Below are positions 24,962-35,959 of a stretch of 64,000 nucleotides of DNA, piece after piece. The notes below the pieces were generated by a model. It was not told the DNA's origin and ran no database searches. It worked only from the letters and a program-made list of their open reading frames with translations. The stretch is from Corynebacterium gottingense. Lineage in GTDB: Bacteria; Actinomycetota; Actinomycetes; Mycobacteriales; Mycobacteriaceae. A program made the position numbers and the translations under genes. The DNA is taken from the NCBI RefSeq assembly GCF_003693265.1, contig NZ_RDRE01000002.1, forward strand, positions 124,001 to 188,000, read 5' to 3'. Position 1 is the first letter of the stretch. Every line of letters starts with the position of its first letter.

Positions 24962-25147
24962 ATGGATTTGAGCTCGCAGCTGAACTACAACATGCACTCC
25001 GGCGCGCAGGACCTTCGCGACGCACTTTTCACCCCGACGACGGAGATTCTGCCCGGATCGTGGCAGGCCTCCCTCAACGACCTGAGCTACTCAGTCATCG
25101 GCCTGTGGGACTCGATCGTCCGCGCAGTGGAGACGTTTCTGATTTAA
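24962..25147 (+). CDS. Small protein of 61 residues, possible PorH/PorA-like envelope protein
   Basis: Begins MDLSSQLNYNMHSG and contains an amphipathic, helix-like C-terminal half (SLNDLSYSVIGLWDSIVRAV) without a signal peptide or a full membrane helix. The size, missing signal sequence and MDLS start recall the corynebacterial channel-forming peptides PorA/PorH, but I see no decisive similarity. Start choice: the ATG at 24962 fits the leaderless spacing. An in-frame GTG at 24926, 8 nt after GAGAGGGAG, would add 12 residues. It sits alone between gapX (divergent) and a convergent CoA hydrolase gene. Confidence 0.55.
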   Translation: MDLSSQLNYNMHSGAQDLRDALFTPTTEILPGSWQASLNDLSYSVIGLWDSIVRAVETFLI

Positions 25148-25162
25148 CGCGTCAGCCCTCCC

Positions 25163-26164
25163 CTACTTCAGCACCTCCCTGTACTTCTCCGGCGACGGCT
25201 GGGGCGCGAACGACGGCGCCTGATCCTTGTCCACCAGCACCGCGCGCACACCCTCCGCAAAGTCCGGCTCTCCGCGCATCAGCTCGCCGAGCACGCGCTC
25301 GTTGTCCAGGGAGCCGGCGAGATCTTGGGTGGCGTTAGCGTGAAAAAGCTCGGCCGCGGCGACGAGCGCGGAGGGCGAGGCCTGCGCGGTAAGTTCGCGG
25401 ACCTTGGCGCCGAACTCGCCGGCGGCGTCGAGGCGCCCCTCAATCTCGGCCCACGATCCGGCGAAGACCTCCTCGATCTGCTCGTACCAACGGGCAAGCC
25501 CGCTCTCGTCGGCGGGGAGGGCGAGGGCGTCGAGGGCGGTGACGCCTTCGTCGATAAGCTTTTCTACAAGCCCTTCAAAAGATTCCACCTTGTGCGAGGC
25601 CAGGCCGAGCGCGAGCATGTCGTCCGCAGTCATGCGGTAGCCGGTGAGCCCAAGGAACTTCCCGAGTGCGAGCGACGGGCGGGCCGGCAGGTGCTGCAGC
25701 TTCCAGGATTGGCCCACGTCCGTGATGTAACCGATGTTCATCTCCGGCATGGAGGCGAACGCGTCCTTGTGCACCACCAGGTGCGAGCCGAGCGCCGAGA
25801 TCCCCATGCCGCCGCCCATGTCCACGCCGGAGACCAGCGCGATATACGGCTTGGGGTAGTTGGCAATGTAGTTGTTCATCTCGTATTCCTCGGCGAAGAA
25901 CGCGCTGATCTCCTCGGCCTTTCCGGCGAGGACGCCCTCGCGCGCGTACTTCACGTCGCCGCCCGAGCAGAAGTGCTTGGAACTCGAGCGGACGATCACC
26001 TGCGTGATCGCGTCGTTTGCCTCCCACGCGCGCAGCGCCGTGTAGATGCCGTGGATCATCTCGCCGTTGAGCGAGTTCAGCGCCTTCGGCCGGTTGAGCG
26101 TGATGATGCCCGTGGTGCCGCGGACTTCGACGTTGAGCAATTCGGTGTTCAAGGATTCAGTCAT
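25163..26164 (-). CDS. 3-Hydroxyisobutyryl-CoA hydrolase / enoyl-CoA hydratase family protein
   Basis: 333 residues, crotonase fold. The substrate and oxyanion-hole segments are CSGGDVKYA (near 67) and GVDMGGGMGISALGS (near 115). They are followed by MPEMNIGYITDVG, whose Glu and Asp match the catalytic pair of 3-hydroxyisobutyryl-CoA hydrolases better than that of enoyl-CoA hydratases. The length, with an extra ~70 C-terminal residues, also fits the hydrolase branch. It would act in valine breakdown; an unrelated acyl-CoA substrate is possible. It stands alone, divergent from the HAD phosphatase. Confidence 0.8.
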   Translation of the reverse strand: MTESLNTELLNVEVRGTTGIITLNRPKALNSLNGEMIHGIYTALRAWEANDAITQVIVRSSSKHFCSGGDVKYAREGVLAGKAEEISAFFAEEYEMNNYIANYPKPYIALVSGVDMGGGMGISALGSHLVVHKDAFASMPEMNIGYITDVGQSWKLQHLPARPSLALGKFLGLTGYRMTADDMLALGLASHKVESFEGLVEKLIDEGVTALDALALPADESGLARWYEQIEEVFAGSWAEIEGRLDAAGEFGAKVRELTAQASPSALVAAAELFHANATQDLAGSLDNERVLGELMRGEPDFAEGVRAVLVDKDQAPSFAPQPSPEKYREVLK

Positions 26165-26213
26165 ACTCCCTAGTGTTGCACATCACAGCGAGTGCGGGTG
26201 TAGAGACAGCGGG

Positions 26214-26219
26214 TATGGT
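26214..26219 (+). promoter_or_regulatory. -10 box of the leaderless HAD phosphatase promoter
   Basis: TATGGT, 7 nt before the ATG at 26227; no ribosome-binding site is present, consistent with a leaderless message. Confidence 0.6.
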
Positions 26220-26226
26220 GTGAAGA

Positions 26227-27021
26227 ATGAATGCCCCGCGCTTAGTAGCCCTGGATATGGACGGAACGCTGCTCGCCCCCAGCGGGGCGATCCCCGAGCA
26301 CTTTTGGCACACGCTCGACCGGGCGCGCGCCGCCGGCATCACCGTCGCCCCCGCCTCCGGCCGCCAGCTGGCCACGCTGCGCGCCATGTTCACGCGCAAC
26401 GAGCCCGACACCTTTATTGCGGAAAACGGAGCCGTGGTCCAACACCTGGGCGAGATCGTGTCCGCCATCACCATGCCGGAGGACACCGTGCGCCGCTTTG
26501 TCGACGCCTTCCCGCACGCCCCCTTCACCGCCCACCCCGTCATGTGCACGCCCGAGGCCTCCTTCACGCTCGCCGACACCCCCGCCGAGGTGCAGCGCGA
26601 GGTGGACAAGTACTACTTGGCCAACGAGCGGGTCAGCACGCTTGCCGACGCCCCCGCGCACCGCATCGTCAAAATCGCCCTCTTCGTCGACGGCGACGCC
26701 GAGTTGGACGGCCTGCCCTGGGTCCGGGAGACGGTGCCGGAGCTCGAGGCGCTCGTGAGCTCCAAGCACTGGCTGGACATCATGCCGCCGGCCGCGTCCA
26801 AGGGCGCGGCGCTCACCGCGCTGGCGGCAACCCTCGGCATCGCGCAGGAGGACACCGCCGCGATCGGCGATTACCTCAACGACTTCTCCATGCTGCAGGC
26901 CGCCGGCACCGCCGTCGCGATGGGGAACGCGCACCCGGACCTCAAGGCGATTGCGCATGAGGTCATTGGGACGAATGGGGAGCACGCGGCCGTCGATAAG
27001 CTTGCCCAATGGGCCAAATGA
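26227..27021 (+). CDS. HAD-superfamily Cof-type phosphatase
   Basis: 264 residues with all four HAD motifs: I DMDGTLL (nucleophile D10 and D12), II PASGR, III the Lys of AASKGAAL, and IV IGDYLNDFSML. The C2-type cap between motifs II and III (about 85-185) places it in the Cof/YbiV group, which dephosphorylates sugar phosphates and cofactors such as pyridoxal phosphate or FMN. The substrate is not readable from sequence. The stop overlaps the next gene's start by 4 nt (ATGA). Confidence 0.87.
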   Translation: MNAPRLVALDMDGTLLAPSGAIPEHFWHTLDRARAAGITVAPASGRQLATLRAMFTRNEPDTFIAENGAVVQHLGEIVSAITMPEDTVRRFVDAFPHAPFTAHPVMCTPEASFTLADTPAEVQREVDKYYLANERVSTLADAPAHRIVKIALFVDGDAELDGLPWVRETVPELEALVSSKHWLDIMPPAASKGAALTALAATLGIAQEDTAAIGDYLNDFSMLQAAGTAVAMGNAHPDLKAIAHEVIGTNGEHAAVDKLAQWAK

Positions 27022-27581
27022 TCGACTTCGCACAACCCGCTGACCTCGTCGCCCCGCAGTTGCTCGGGTGCCTGATCACGCACCGCGGCGTGACGGTGCG
27101 GCTGACCGAGGTGGAGGCCTACACGGGCGCGAGCGACCCGGCCGCGCACACGCACCGGGGGAAGACCGCCCGCAACGCCGCCATGTTCGGGCCGGGCGGG
27201 CGGCTGTACGTCTACCTGTCGTACGGGATCCATCTCAACGGCAACATTGTCTGCGCGCCGGAGGGCGACGGGCAGGGCTGTCTCATGCGCGGCGGCGAAG
27301 TCATCGCGGGCGAGCCGCTGGCGCGGAAGCGACGGCAGCGGCCTGATCGCAACCGGATTCCCTTTGCAAATCTGGCGCGCGGTCCAGGGAATTTAGGGCA
27401 GGCGCTGGGGCTCGAGCTCGCGGACAACGGGACGCCAGTTGAGCTCACGCCGCGAGAGACGGAGCCGGAATGGGTGGCCGGGCCGCGCATTGGCATTAGC
27501 AAAAACGCAGACGCCCCACTCAGGTTCTGGATCCCGCGCGACCCGACCGTGTCCACGCCGCGCGGGTACCCGAAGCAGTAA
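27018..27581 (+). CDS. DNA-3-methyladenine glycosylase, AAG/MPG family
   Basis: 187 residues. It matches the alkyladenine glycosylase family (human AAG): TEVEAYTGASDPAAH, then RGKTARNAAMFGPGG (the general-base Glu is that of EAY), LYVYLSYGIH (the intercalating tyrosine region), LARGPGNLGQAL and a final PRIGISKNAD. It removes alkylated and deaminated purines from DNA. The ATG at 27018 overlaps the HAD stop as ATGA, so the two genes are translationally coupled; the in-frame ATG at 27009 would add three residues. The convergent ppk2 stop lies 2 nt away. Confidence 0.9.
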   Translation: MIDFAQPADLVAPQLLGCLITHRGVTVRLTEVEAYTGASDPAAHTHRGKTARNAAMFGPGGRLYVYLSYGIHLNGNIVCAPEGDGQGCLMRGGEVIAGEPLARKRRQRPDRNRIPFANLARGPGNLGQALGLELADNGTPVELTPRETEPEWVAGPRIGISKNADAPLRFWIPRDPTVSTPRGYPKQ

Positions 27582-27583
27582 CG

Positions 27584-28465
27584 CTACTTCTTCTTCTTTT
27601 TGCCCTTCTTGTGCTTCTTGCCGGGCTTTTCCGACTCAACGCGGCGCTGCTCCAGCTTCGCGGCGGCGTCCGGCACGTAGCGGAACTCCTCGCGCGGGGG
27701 GCGCTCGTAGTCGGTGATCTCCGGGCGCTCCGGAATCTCCGGCAGGTCCACCTCGACGTGCTCGTAGGGCACCGTGGAAAGGAGGTGCGAGATGACGTTG
27801 ATGCGCGAGCGCTTCTTGTCCTCGCTCTCCACCGTGTACCAGGGCGCGGACGGGATGTCGGTGTGGATAAACATCTCGTCCTTGGCGCGGGAGTAATCCT
27901 CCCAGCGCGTGATGGACTCCAAGTCCATTGGCGAGAGCTTCCACTGGCGCAGCGGGTCCTCCTTGCGGGACTGGAAGCGCTTGTATTGCTCCTCGTCGGA
28001 CACCGAGAACCAGTACTTGCGCAGCATGATCCCGTCTTCTACCAGGAGACGCTCGAAAATCGGGGCCTGGTGGAGGAAGCGGCGGTACTCCTGCGAGGAG
28101 CAGAAGCCCATCACGCGCTCGACGCCGGCGCGGTTGTACCAGGAGCGATCAAAAATCACGATCTCGCCCGCTGCTGGGAGCCGCTCGACGTAGCGCTGGA
28201 AGTACCACTGCCCCTGCTCGCGCTCGGTCGGCTTTGGCAGCGCCTCGATACGGCACGTGCGCGGGTTGAGATACTGGGTGATTCGCTTGATCGCGGACCC
28301 CTTTCCGGCAGCGTCGCGCCCCTCCATCACGATGACGAGGCGCGCGCCGGTGCGCACGACCCATTGCTGCATCTGCACAAGCTCCGCCTGGAGTCGCACG
28401 AGCTCCTGCTCGTACGCCTTTTTGGAAAGCTTCGGCGGCTTCTTCGCCGCATGTTCTTCGCTCAT
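27584..28465 (-). CDS. ppk2: Polyphosphate kinase 2
   Basis: 293 residues. The Walker A-like loop EGRDAAGKGSAIKR and the Walker B/lid DRSWYNRAGVERVMGF are the PPK2 signature, and the short single-domain length is that of class I. PPK2 transfers phosphate between polyphosphate and nucleoside di- or triphosphates. The C-terminal tail is extremely basic (GKKHKKGKKKKK), which may bind polyphosphate or nucleic acid. A -10 box TACGGT (28473-28478) 7 nt before the ATG indicates a leaderless message and favours 28465 over the GTG at 28474. Confidence 0.92.
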   Translation of the reverse strand: MSEEHAAKKPPKLSKKAYEQELVRLQAELVQMQQWVVRTGARLVIVMEGRDAAGKGSAIKRITQYLNPRTCRIEALPKPTEREQGQWYFQRYVERLPAAGEIVIFDRSWYNRAGVERVMGFCSSQEYRRFLHQAPIFERLLVEDGIMLRKYWFSVSDEEQYKRFQSRKEDPLRQWKLSPMDLESITRWEDYSRAKDEMFIHTDIPSAPWYTVESEDKKRSRINVISHLLSTVPYEHVEVDLPEIPERPEITDYERPPREEFRYVPDAAAKLEQRRVESEKPGKKHKKGKKKKK

Positions 28466-28512
28466 GTCTTTCACCGTACCCAGGATGAAAGCTGCCGAGC
28501 AAAATGCTCAAC

Positions 28513-28839
28513 CTAGCGGTTGACCTTGAACTCCGCCATCTCGTCCCACTCGGTCTTGCCCTCGATGAGCGTGTTGATGATGGTCGGGGTCTCCTTCAGG
28601 ACCTTCGGGAACAGCTCCTGGGCGTCCTTGAAGTGCTGCGAGTTGACGTGCGCCTCAGCGGCGTCGTCCTTGAACGCCTCAACGAGCAGGTACTCCTTCG
28701 GGTCATCCTCGGAGCGGTACCAGTTGAAGAAGAGGCAGCCGTCCTCGGCGCGGCTGGCGTTGGTGAACTCCGACACGACCTCGCGGAAGTTCTCTACGTG
28801 CTCATCAAGCGGCTTGAATCGTACGTTAATCAAAATCAT
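28513..28839 (-). CDS. Antibiotic-biosynthesis-monooxygenase (ABM) fold protein, putative quinol monooxygenase
   Basis: 108 residues from the ATG at 28839. The ferredoxin-like ABM fold is evident from MILINVRFKP, then FREVVSEFTNASRAEDGCLFF and YLLVEAFKDDAAEAHV, with HFKDAQELFPKVL at the end, the arrangement of YgiN-type quinol monooxygenases. It probably works as a dimer on quinones or other aromatics; the substrate is not evident. A -10 box TACGGT (28847-28852) lies 7 nt upstream, so the message is leaderless; the longer frame from 28848 is less likely. Confidence 0.8.
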   Translation of the reverse strand: MILINVRFKPLDEHVENFREVVSEFTNASRAEDGCLFFNWYRSEDDPKEYLLVEAFKDDAAEAHVNSQHFKDAQELFPKVLKETPTIINTLIEGKTEWDEMAEFKVNR

Positions 28840-29030
28840 GTGGACCACCGTACCCGGACTTAGCGGATGGGGTTGCGCGCCAATTGTTCAACAACTCTGC
28901 GCTACGCTTGTCTGCAATGTACGCGCTCGCGCTCGGCCCGGTGCATAAAAGGGGGAGTTTCCCCTCCTCCACCCGGCTGTAGCGAGTACCGTAAATATGT
29001 TGTCTTCTTCCCCACCTCGAGCCGGATGCC

Positions 29031-29672
29031 ATGCTTGCCCAAAATGTTGCCGCCGAAGTTCGCCGCGCCATCTCGCGTGGCGAGTTTTCGCCTGGCCAGA
29101 AGCTCAACGAGGTAGCGCTGGCCGAACGTTTCGGCGTCTCGCGCAACACGCTGCGCGAGGCGTTTGCCATGCTGACATCGGAGGGGCTGTGCGAGCGACT
29201 TCCCAACCGCGGCGTATTTTTGGCCACCCCCTCCCCCGAGTTTGTCACGGACACCTACCGCGCCCGCGCCGCCATCGAGCCCGCGGCGTTGCTGTGGGGC
29301 GAGCACCTCGACATCGAGCGGCTCACCCTGCTCAACGAGGAAGCACGGGAGGCGATCGCACAGAACGATGATGACCTCGTCTCCGCGATCAATCAGGCGT
29401 TCCACCACGTCGTCCTCTCCGCGATGGGGTCCAAGACGTTGGGCGACACGATGGACCAGCTCGACGCCTTCTTGCGCCTGGCCACGCTGCCGATCGTGCA
29501 GCACCAGCCCACGTTTCACCGCCAGTTCATTGACGTCAACGAGCATCTCGTCGAGCTCCTGCTCGAGGAACGCCGGCAGGAAGCGTCCGATTACCTGCAG
29601 GAATCGCTGGAGGATCAGGGGCGGATGGTCAACGAGCTGATTGCCAAGATCAACAACGGCGAACCGATTTAG
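29031..29672 (+). CDS. GntR-family (FadR/FCD subfamily) regulator, probably of the pxp operon
   Basis: 213 residues. An N-terminal winged helix (about 1-65; LNEVALAERFGVSRNTLREA) is followed by an all-helical FCD ligand domain with the usual metal-binding Asp/His positions (FHHVVL, HRQFIDVNEH). FCD regulators usually bind carboxylic acids. It lies immediately upstream of, and on the same strand as, the 5-oxoproline genes, so a 5-oxoproline or glutamate-like effector is likely but inferred. There is no clear ribosome-binding site. A TACCGT -10 (28987-28992) would give a ~30-nt leader. Confidence 0.85.
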   Translation: MLAQNVAAEVRRAISRGEFSPGQKLNEVALAERFGVSRNTLREAFAMLTSEGLCERLPNRGVFLATPSPEFVTDTYRARAAIEPAALLWGEHLDIERLTLLNEEAREAIAQNDDDLVSAINQAFHHVVLSAMGSKTLGDTMDQLDAFLRLATLPIVQHQPTFHRQFIDVNEHLVELLLEERRQEASDYLQESLEDQGRMVNELIAKINNGEPI

Positions 29673-29699
29673 CCCACCGCATGCGTGGCGGAGTATAAC
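29669..29699 (+). promoter_or_regulatory. Likely promoter of the pxp operon with a spacer palindrome
   Basis: -10 TATAAC (29694-29699) lies just after the GntR stop, with CGCATGCG (29678-29685), a perfect 8-bp palindrome within a looser CCACCGCATGCGTGG repeat, in the spacer. It could be the GntR operator. The leader to pxpA would be about 105 nt. Confidence 0.45.
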
Positions 29700-29809
29700 T
29701 GTGTCAGGATCTGCCTGTGGCCCACGAGCCAGCACCCGCCTCGTGTGAGCCGCACCATGCATTCCGTCGCCCACGTTCAATGCTTCAGCTGTGAGAAGGG
29801 ATGCCGCCT

Positions 29810-30571
29810 GTGAGCACCACCATTGACCTCAACGCCGACCTGGGAGAAACCACGGCCGGCAACCCCGTCGCCGACGACGCAGCCATGCTCGGCATGGTGT
29901 CGAGCGCCAACGTCGCCACCGGCTTCCACGCCGGCGACCCCCACACCATCGCGGCCACGCTGGCTGCCGCCGCGGAACACGGCGTCTCGGTCGGCGCCCA
30001 CATCGCCTACCACGACCCGGCCGCGTTTGGCCGCCGCTTCGTGGACTACGAGCCGGGCATGCTTGCCAGCGAAACGCTCTACCAAATCGGCGCCCTCGAC
30101 GCGCTCGCCCGCGCCCAAGGCCTGCAGGTGCGCTACGTCAAGCCCCATGGCGCCCTCTACAACGCGATCGTGCACCACGAGGCGCAGGCCAAGGCGGTCA
30201 TTGACGGCATCAAGGCATTCGACCGCGACCTGCCCGTCATGTTGCTCCCGGGTGGCGTGGCCTGCGACATTGCTGAGCGCGCTGGGCTGCGCGTGATCCG
30301 CGAGGCCTTCGCCGACCGCGGCTACAACCCGGACGGCACGCTGGTGTCGCGCCGCGAGCCGAACGCGGTGATGCATGACCCAGAGCAGGTCGCCCAGCGC
30401 GTCCTGCAGGTCGCCGCAACCGGCTCCGTGACCGCCATCGACGGCACCGAGGTGCAGGTGCAGGCCGAGTCCGTTTGCGTCCACGGCGACTCGCCCGGCT
30501 CCGTCGAGCTCACCCGCAGCGTGGTCGAGCGGCTCGGCCAGTCCGGAATCACGATCGCGAGCTTCCTATGA
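29810..30571 (+). CDS. pxpA: 5-oxoprolinase subunit PxpA (LamB/YcsF family)
   Basis: 253 residues. The LamB/YcsF signature opens the protein: DLNADLGET, then SSANVATGFHAGDP and GVSVGAHIAYHDPAAFGRR, with VKPHGALYN in the middle. With PxpB and PxpC it hydrolyses 5-oxoproline (pyroglutamate) to glutamate using ATP. I chose the GTG at 29810, 9 nt after AGAAGGG, over the ATG at 29801 that abuts that site. The stop overlaps the pxpBC start as ATGA. Confidence 0.92.
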   Translation: MSTTIDLNADLGETTAGNPVADDAAMLGMVSSANVATGFHAGDPHTIAATLAAAAEHGVSVGAHIAYHDPAAFGRRFVDYEPGMLASETLYQIGALDALARAQGLQVRYVKPHGALYNAIVHHEAQAKAVIDGIKAFDRDLPVMLLPGGVACDIAERAGLRVIREAFADRGYNPDGTLVSRREPNAVMHDPEQVAQRVLQVAATGSVTAIDGTEVQVQAESVCVHGDSPGSVELTRSVVERLGQSGITIASFL

Positions 30572-32116
30572 GCGTACGCATCACCCCAGTAGGCACCCGC
30601 GGGCTCATGGTGGACCTGCCCGACCTGGCCACCGTGATGAACTGGCACGCCTTCCTCAAGGCGAACCCGCTGCCGCGCCAGACCGACGTCATCGCCGCGG
30701 CCCGCACCGTGCTCCTCACGTTCGACTCCCCGACGGCGACGCGTGAGGCGGCGGACAGGTTGGCGTCGATAAGCCCGAGCTCCGCCGAGCAGCGCGCACC
30801 CCGCGACGTGGAGATCGCAGTGCTTTACGACGGCGCCGACACCGCCTCCCTGGCCGAATCCCTGCACATGAGCGTGGACGAGCTGATTGCGTGGCACACC
30901 TCCACGACGTGGGTCGCGGCCTTCGGCGGGTTTGCCCCCGGTTTTACCTACTGCGTGCCGGAGGACCCGGCGCGGGCGCTGAGCGTGCCGCGGCTGACTT
31001 CCCCGCGGACCGAGGTTCCCGCCGGCGCCGTGGCCGTGGCGGGCGAGTTCTCCGCGGTCTACCCACGCACCTCGCCGGGCGGCTGGCAGCTCATCGGCAC
31101 CACGCACACCCCGATGTGGGACTCCGCCGCGACCCCGCCAGCGCTCGTCGCACCCGGCGACCGGGTTCACTACCGTGCCGTTGACGCGCTCGAGGACGCG
31201 ACCGAGACGAGCCACTACCACCTGGCCACTCCGCCGCGCCGCCCCATCTTTTCCGTGGACGACCCGGGCATGCAGACCCTCTACCAGGACCTGGGCCGGC
31301 AGGGCAACGGCAACCTCGGCGTGACCACGTCCGGGTCGGCGGACCGGGCGAGCGCGCGTACCGCCAACGCCGCGGTGGGCAACAAGCGCAACGCCACCCT
31401 GCTGGAGAACATCGGCGGGCTGACGCTGACGGCGCTGGCTGAGACGGTCATCTGCGTCACCGGCGCCGACGCGGACGTGACGGTAGGCGGCCGCCCCGCC
31501 CTGCTGGCCACGCCGACGATCGTGCCCGCCGGCGCGGAGGTCGTCGTGGCGCCCGCCCGCCTGGGGATGCGCACCTACATTGCGGTGCGCGGCGGGCTCA
31601 TCGCCGACACGGAGCTGGACTCCGCCGCGACAGACATGCTCTCCGGGCTCGGCCCCGATCCGATCCGCGCGGGTGACACCATCGCCATGTCGCTCACGCG
31701 GCCCCAGTCCGCGAACGCGCTGCTGTCCAACCCGCTACGCGTGCGCAAGGAGGGCGCGACCACCACGGGCACCGTCCGCGTAGTGCTCGGGCCGCGCGAC
31801 GACTGGTTCAGCCCCGCGGCGATCGAGCAGTTCCTCTCCACCACCTACACCGTCACCGCGGAATCCAACCGCGTCGGCCTGAGGCTGGACTCCGAGCAAG
31901 GCCTCGAGCGGGCGCGCACCGAGGAGCTGCCCTCCGAGGGCATGGTCGCCGGTTCCGTGCAGATCCCGCCGTCGGGCCAGCCCGTCGTGTTCCTGCGCGA
32001 CCACGCCGTCACCGGCGGCTACCCGGTCATCGCCACGGTGATCAACGAGGACGTCGACATTGCCACCCAGCTCCCGCCCGGGGGCACCATCCGCTTCGAA
32101 CTGTTTGAGGAAAAGA

Positions 32117-32124
<8 letters not shown>
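30568..32124 (+). CDS. pxpBC: Fused 5-oxoprolinase subunits PxpB and PxpC (KipI-KipA fusion)
   Basis: 518 residues combining two normally separate subunits. Residues ~1-205 are PxpB/KipI-like (GGFAPGFTYCVPEDP, then SPGGWQLIGTTH). Residues ~225-515 are PxpC/KipA-like (VDDPGMQTLYQDLGRQGNGN, then PSEGMVAGSVQIPPSGQPVV). The fusion resembles the C-terminal half of urea amidolyase, but position next to pxpA points to 5-oxoprolinase. Starts in ATGA overlap with pxpA and ends 8 nt inside the next gene, so the whole set is one coupled operon. Confidence 0.9.
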
Positions 32125-33865
<1,741 letters not shown>

Positions 33866-33871
33866 GGGACG

Positions 33872-34639
33872 CTAGGGCACCTGGTACTCGGCGTCGTGCA
33901 CGTCCGTGATGAGCATCTTGCCCGGCGAGTGGCAGATGGCCAGGTCCGGCCTCGAGTGCATGACGATGGACTGCGGGGTCACCCCGCACGCCCAGAACAC
34001 GGGGACGGCGCCCGCCGGGATGTCGATGGCGTCGCCGAAGTCGGGCTGCCCGAGGTCCTCGATGCCGATCAGTAAGGGGTCGCCCACGTGCACGGGCGCG
34101 CCGTGCACCGCCGGGTAGCGCGAGGTGATGCGCACCGCGTCTGCGACCTGGCCGGCCGGGATCGGGCGCATGGACACCACCATGGGGCCCGCGAGTACGC
34201 CGGCGGGCTCGCACTGCAGGTTCGTGCGGTACATGGGCACGTTGCGGCCCTGGGCGATGTGGGCGACGGGGACGTGGGCGTCGAGAAGCGCCCGCTCAAA
34301 CGTGAATGAACAACCGATGAGGAAGCCGACCATGTCTTTCGTCCAATACTCGGTGGCGTCGGTGGTTTCCTCGGCGAGCTCGCCGTGACGGTAGATGCGG
34401 TAGGCGGGGATGTCCGTGCGGATGTCGCCGCCCTCCATGAGGTGTGAGCTGACCTGGCCGGGCTCGAGGACGCCAATGACGGGGCACGGCTTCGGGTTGC
34501 GCTGCGCGAACAACAGGAAATCGAAGGCGTGCTGCTTGTCCACCGCGATCAGGTTGGCCTGCACGTTGCCCGGCGCGAAGCCTGCGGTCGTGGTGACGTT
34601 GTGCTCGCGGAAGTAGGCGCGCGCCTCCGCCGGAGTCAT
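33872..34639 (-). CDS. DUF1445 family protein (putative hydro-lyase / D-glutamate cyclase-like)
   Basis: 255 residues matching the DUF1445 (YcsI) family along its length: [40 protein letters not shown] and the closing [13 protein letters not shown]. Family members cluster with LamB/YcsF genes and have been linked to 5-oxoproline/D-glutamate chemistry; the reaction here is unproven. The ATG at 34639 lies 11 nt after the stop of the NRAMP gene, so the two form an operon convergent to the pxp genes. Confidence 0.82.
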   Translation of the reverse strand: MTPAEARAYFREHNVTTTAGFAPGNVQANLIAVDKQHAFDFLLFAQRNPKPCPVIGVLEPGQVSSHLMEGGDIRTDIPAYRIYRHGELAEETTDATEYWTKDMVGFLIGCSFTFERALLDAHVPVAHIAQGRNVPMYRTNLQCEPAGVLAGPMVVSMRPIPAGQVADAVRITSRYPAVHGAPVHVGDPLLIGIEDLGQPDFGDAIDIPAGAVPVFWACGVTPQSIVMHSRPDLAICHSPGKMLITDVHDAEYQVP

Positions 34640-34650
34640 GGCTGCCGGGT

Positions 34651-35877
34651 TTATGCCCACAGCGCGCCCAGCTTCGTCAGGGACATCACGCCCAGGACGA
34701 CGGAGCCGAGCAGCACAACGAAGCCGATGATGAGCAGCGACTTCGGGTACCGGTACCCCTTGAGCAGGTCCGGGCGGCGCCACGCGGCCCACATGACCAC
34801 GGCGAAACCGATGGGCAGGATGATGCCGTTGAACGCGCCCGCGAAGATGAGCAGCATCTGCGGCGCGGCGCCCATGAGCAGGTACGCCACCGCGCACACC
34901 ACGATGAAGGAGACGGTAAGCAGGTTGCGGGTGCGCTCCGAGGTCGCTTGCGTGGTGACGAAGGAGACCGAGGTGTAGGAGCAGCCGATCACCGAGGACA
35001 GCCCGGCCGCGAAGAGGACGAGGCCGAACGCGCGCAGGCCGAACTCGCCGGCCGCCTGGTAGAAGGCGTCCGCCGCGGTGTTGTCCTCGGACAGCGCCAC
35101 GCCGGTGGCCACCACGCCGAGCACGGCGAGGAAGAGCAGCACGCGCATGATGCCAATGACGATGATGCCCAGCACCGAAGAGCTCGTGATTTGCTTGATG
35201 TTTTCCAAGCCCGAGTTACCGGAGTCAATGAGGCGGTGGACGCCGGCGAAGGTGATGTAGCCGCCGACGGTGCCGCCGATCAGGGTGGTGATGGTGAGGA
35301 AGTCGACGCGCTCGGGCAGAACAGTCTGCTTCAGCGCCTCCCCCACCGGCGGCTGCGAGACGATCGCCACGTAGAGCATGAGCAGGATCATGATGGCGCC
35401 GAGCACCACCACGATGCGATCCAGCGCCACGCCGGCGCGCTTGGACAGGAAGACGAGGACGGCGATCGCCGCGGAGATGCCGCCGCCGATCTTCGGGTCC
35501 AGCCCCAGCATGGCGTTCACGCCCAGGCCGGTGCCCGCGATGTTGCCGATGTTGAAGACCAGCCCGCCGATGAACACCAGCGCCGCCATGAACCAGCCCA
35601 GGCCAGGCAGCACGATGTTGCCCAGCTCGTTGGCGCGCAGCCCGGAGATGCCCAGGACGCGCCACACGTTGAGCTGGATCGCAATGTCCACGATGATGGA
35701 CAACAGGATGGCAAAGCCGAGTGCTGCGCCCATCTGGACGGTAAAGACCGAGGTTTGGGTGAGGAACCCGGGGCCGATGGACGAGGTCGCCATGAGGAAG
35801 ACGGCGCCGACCATCGCGCCGATCCCCTTGCCAGAGCCTTGCGCGGTTTCTCTGGTCTGCTGCTCTTGAGTGGCCAT
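34651..35877 (-). CDS. NRAMP-family transporter associated with the 5-oxoproline cluster
   Basis: 408 residues with 11 or so membrane helices. The first helix region contains [13 protein letters not shown], corresponding to the NRAMP unwound helix. The metal-binding 'DPGN' Asp/Asn of true Mn/Fe transporters is replaced by GPGF, so this is probably not a metal carrier but the NRAMP-like type found beside LamB/YcsF genes, for which a 5-oxoproline or amino-acid substrate is plausible. Starts at the ATG at 35877 in preference to the ATG at 35892, which lies only 3 nt past a TATAAC -10. Confidence 0.8.
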   Translation of the reverse strand: MATQEQQTRETAQGSGKGIGAMVGAVFLMATSSIGPGFLTQTSVFTVQMGAALGFAILLSIIVDIAIQLNVWRVLGISGLRANELGNIVLPGLGWFMAALVFIGGLVFNIGNIAGTGLGVNAMLGLDPKIGGGISAAIAVLVFLSKRAGVALDRIVVVLGAIMILLMLYVAIVSQPPVGEALKQTVLPERVDFLTITTLIGGTVGGYITFAGVHRLIDSGNSGLENIKQITSSSVLGIIVIGIMRVLLFLAVLGVVATGVALSEDNTAADAFYQAAGEFGLRAFGLVLFAAGLSSVIGCSYTSVSFVTTQATSERTRNLLTVSFIVVCAVAYLLMGAAPQMLLIFAGAFNGIILPIGFAVVMWAAWRRPDLLKGYRYPKSLLIIGFVVLLGSVVLGVMSLTKLGALWA

Positions 35878-35959
35878 TGCGGTGACCCCCATTTCGTTAT
35901 ACGCGGGAAAGTGACCCACGTAATGTTAGGCGATCATGTGACTTACGCGCCACTGCGGC

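Noticed and set aside
28940..28970. Small AGGGG/CCCCT hairpin upstream of the GntR gene
   Set aside because: Only a 5-bp stem without a T-run; not convincing as a terminator.
34651..35877. Calling the NRAMP-like protein a manganese transporter
   Set aside because: The metal-coordinating DPGN motif is absent (GPGF) and the context is 5-oxoproline metabolism.
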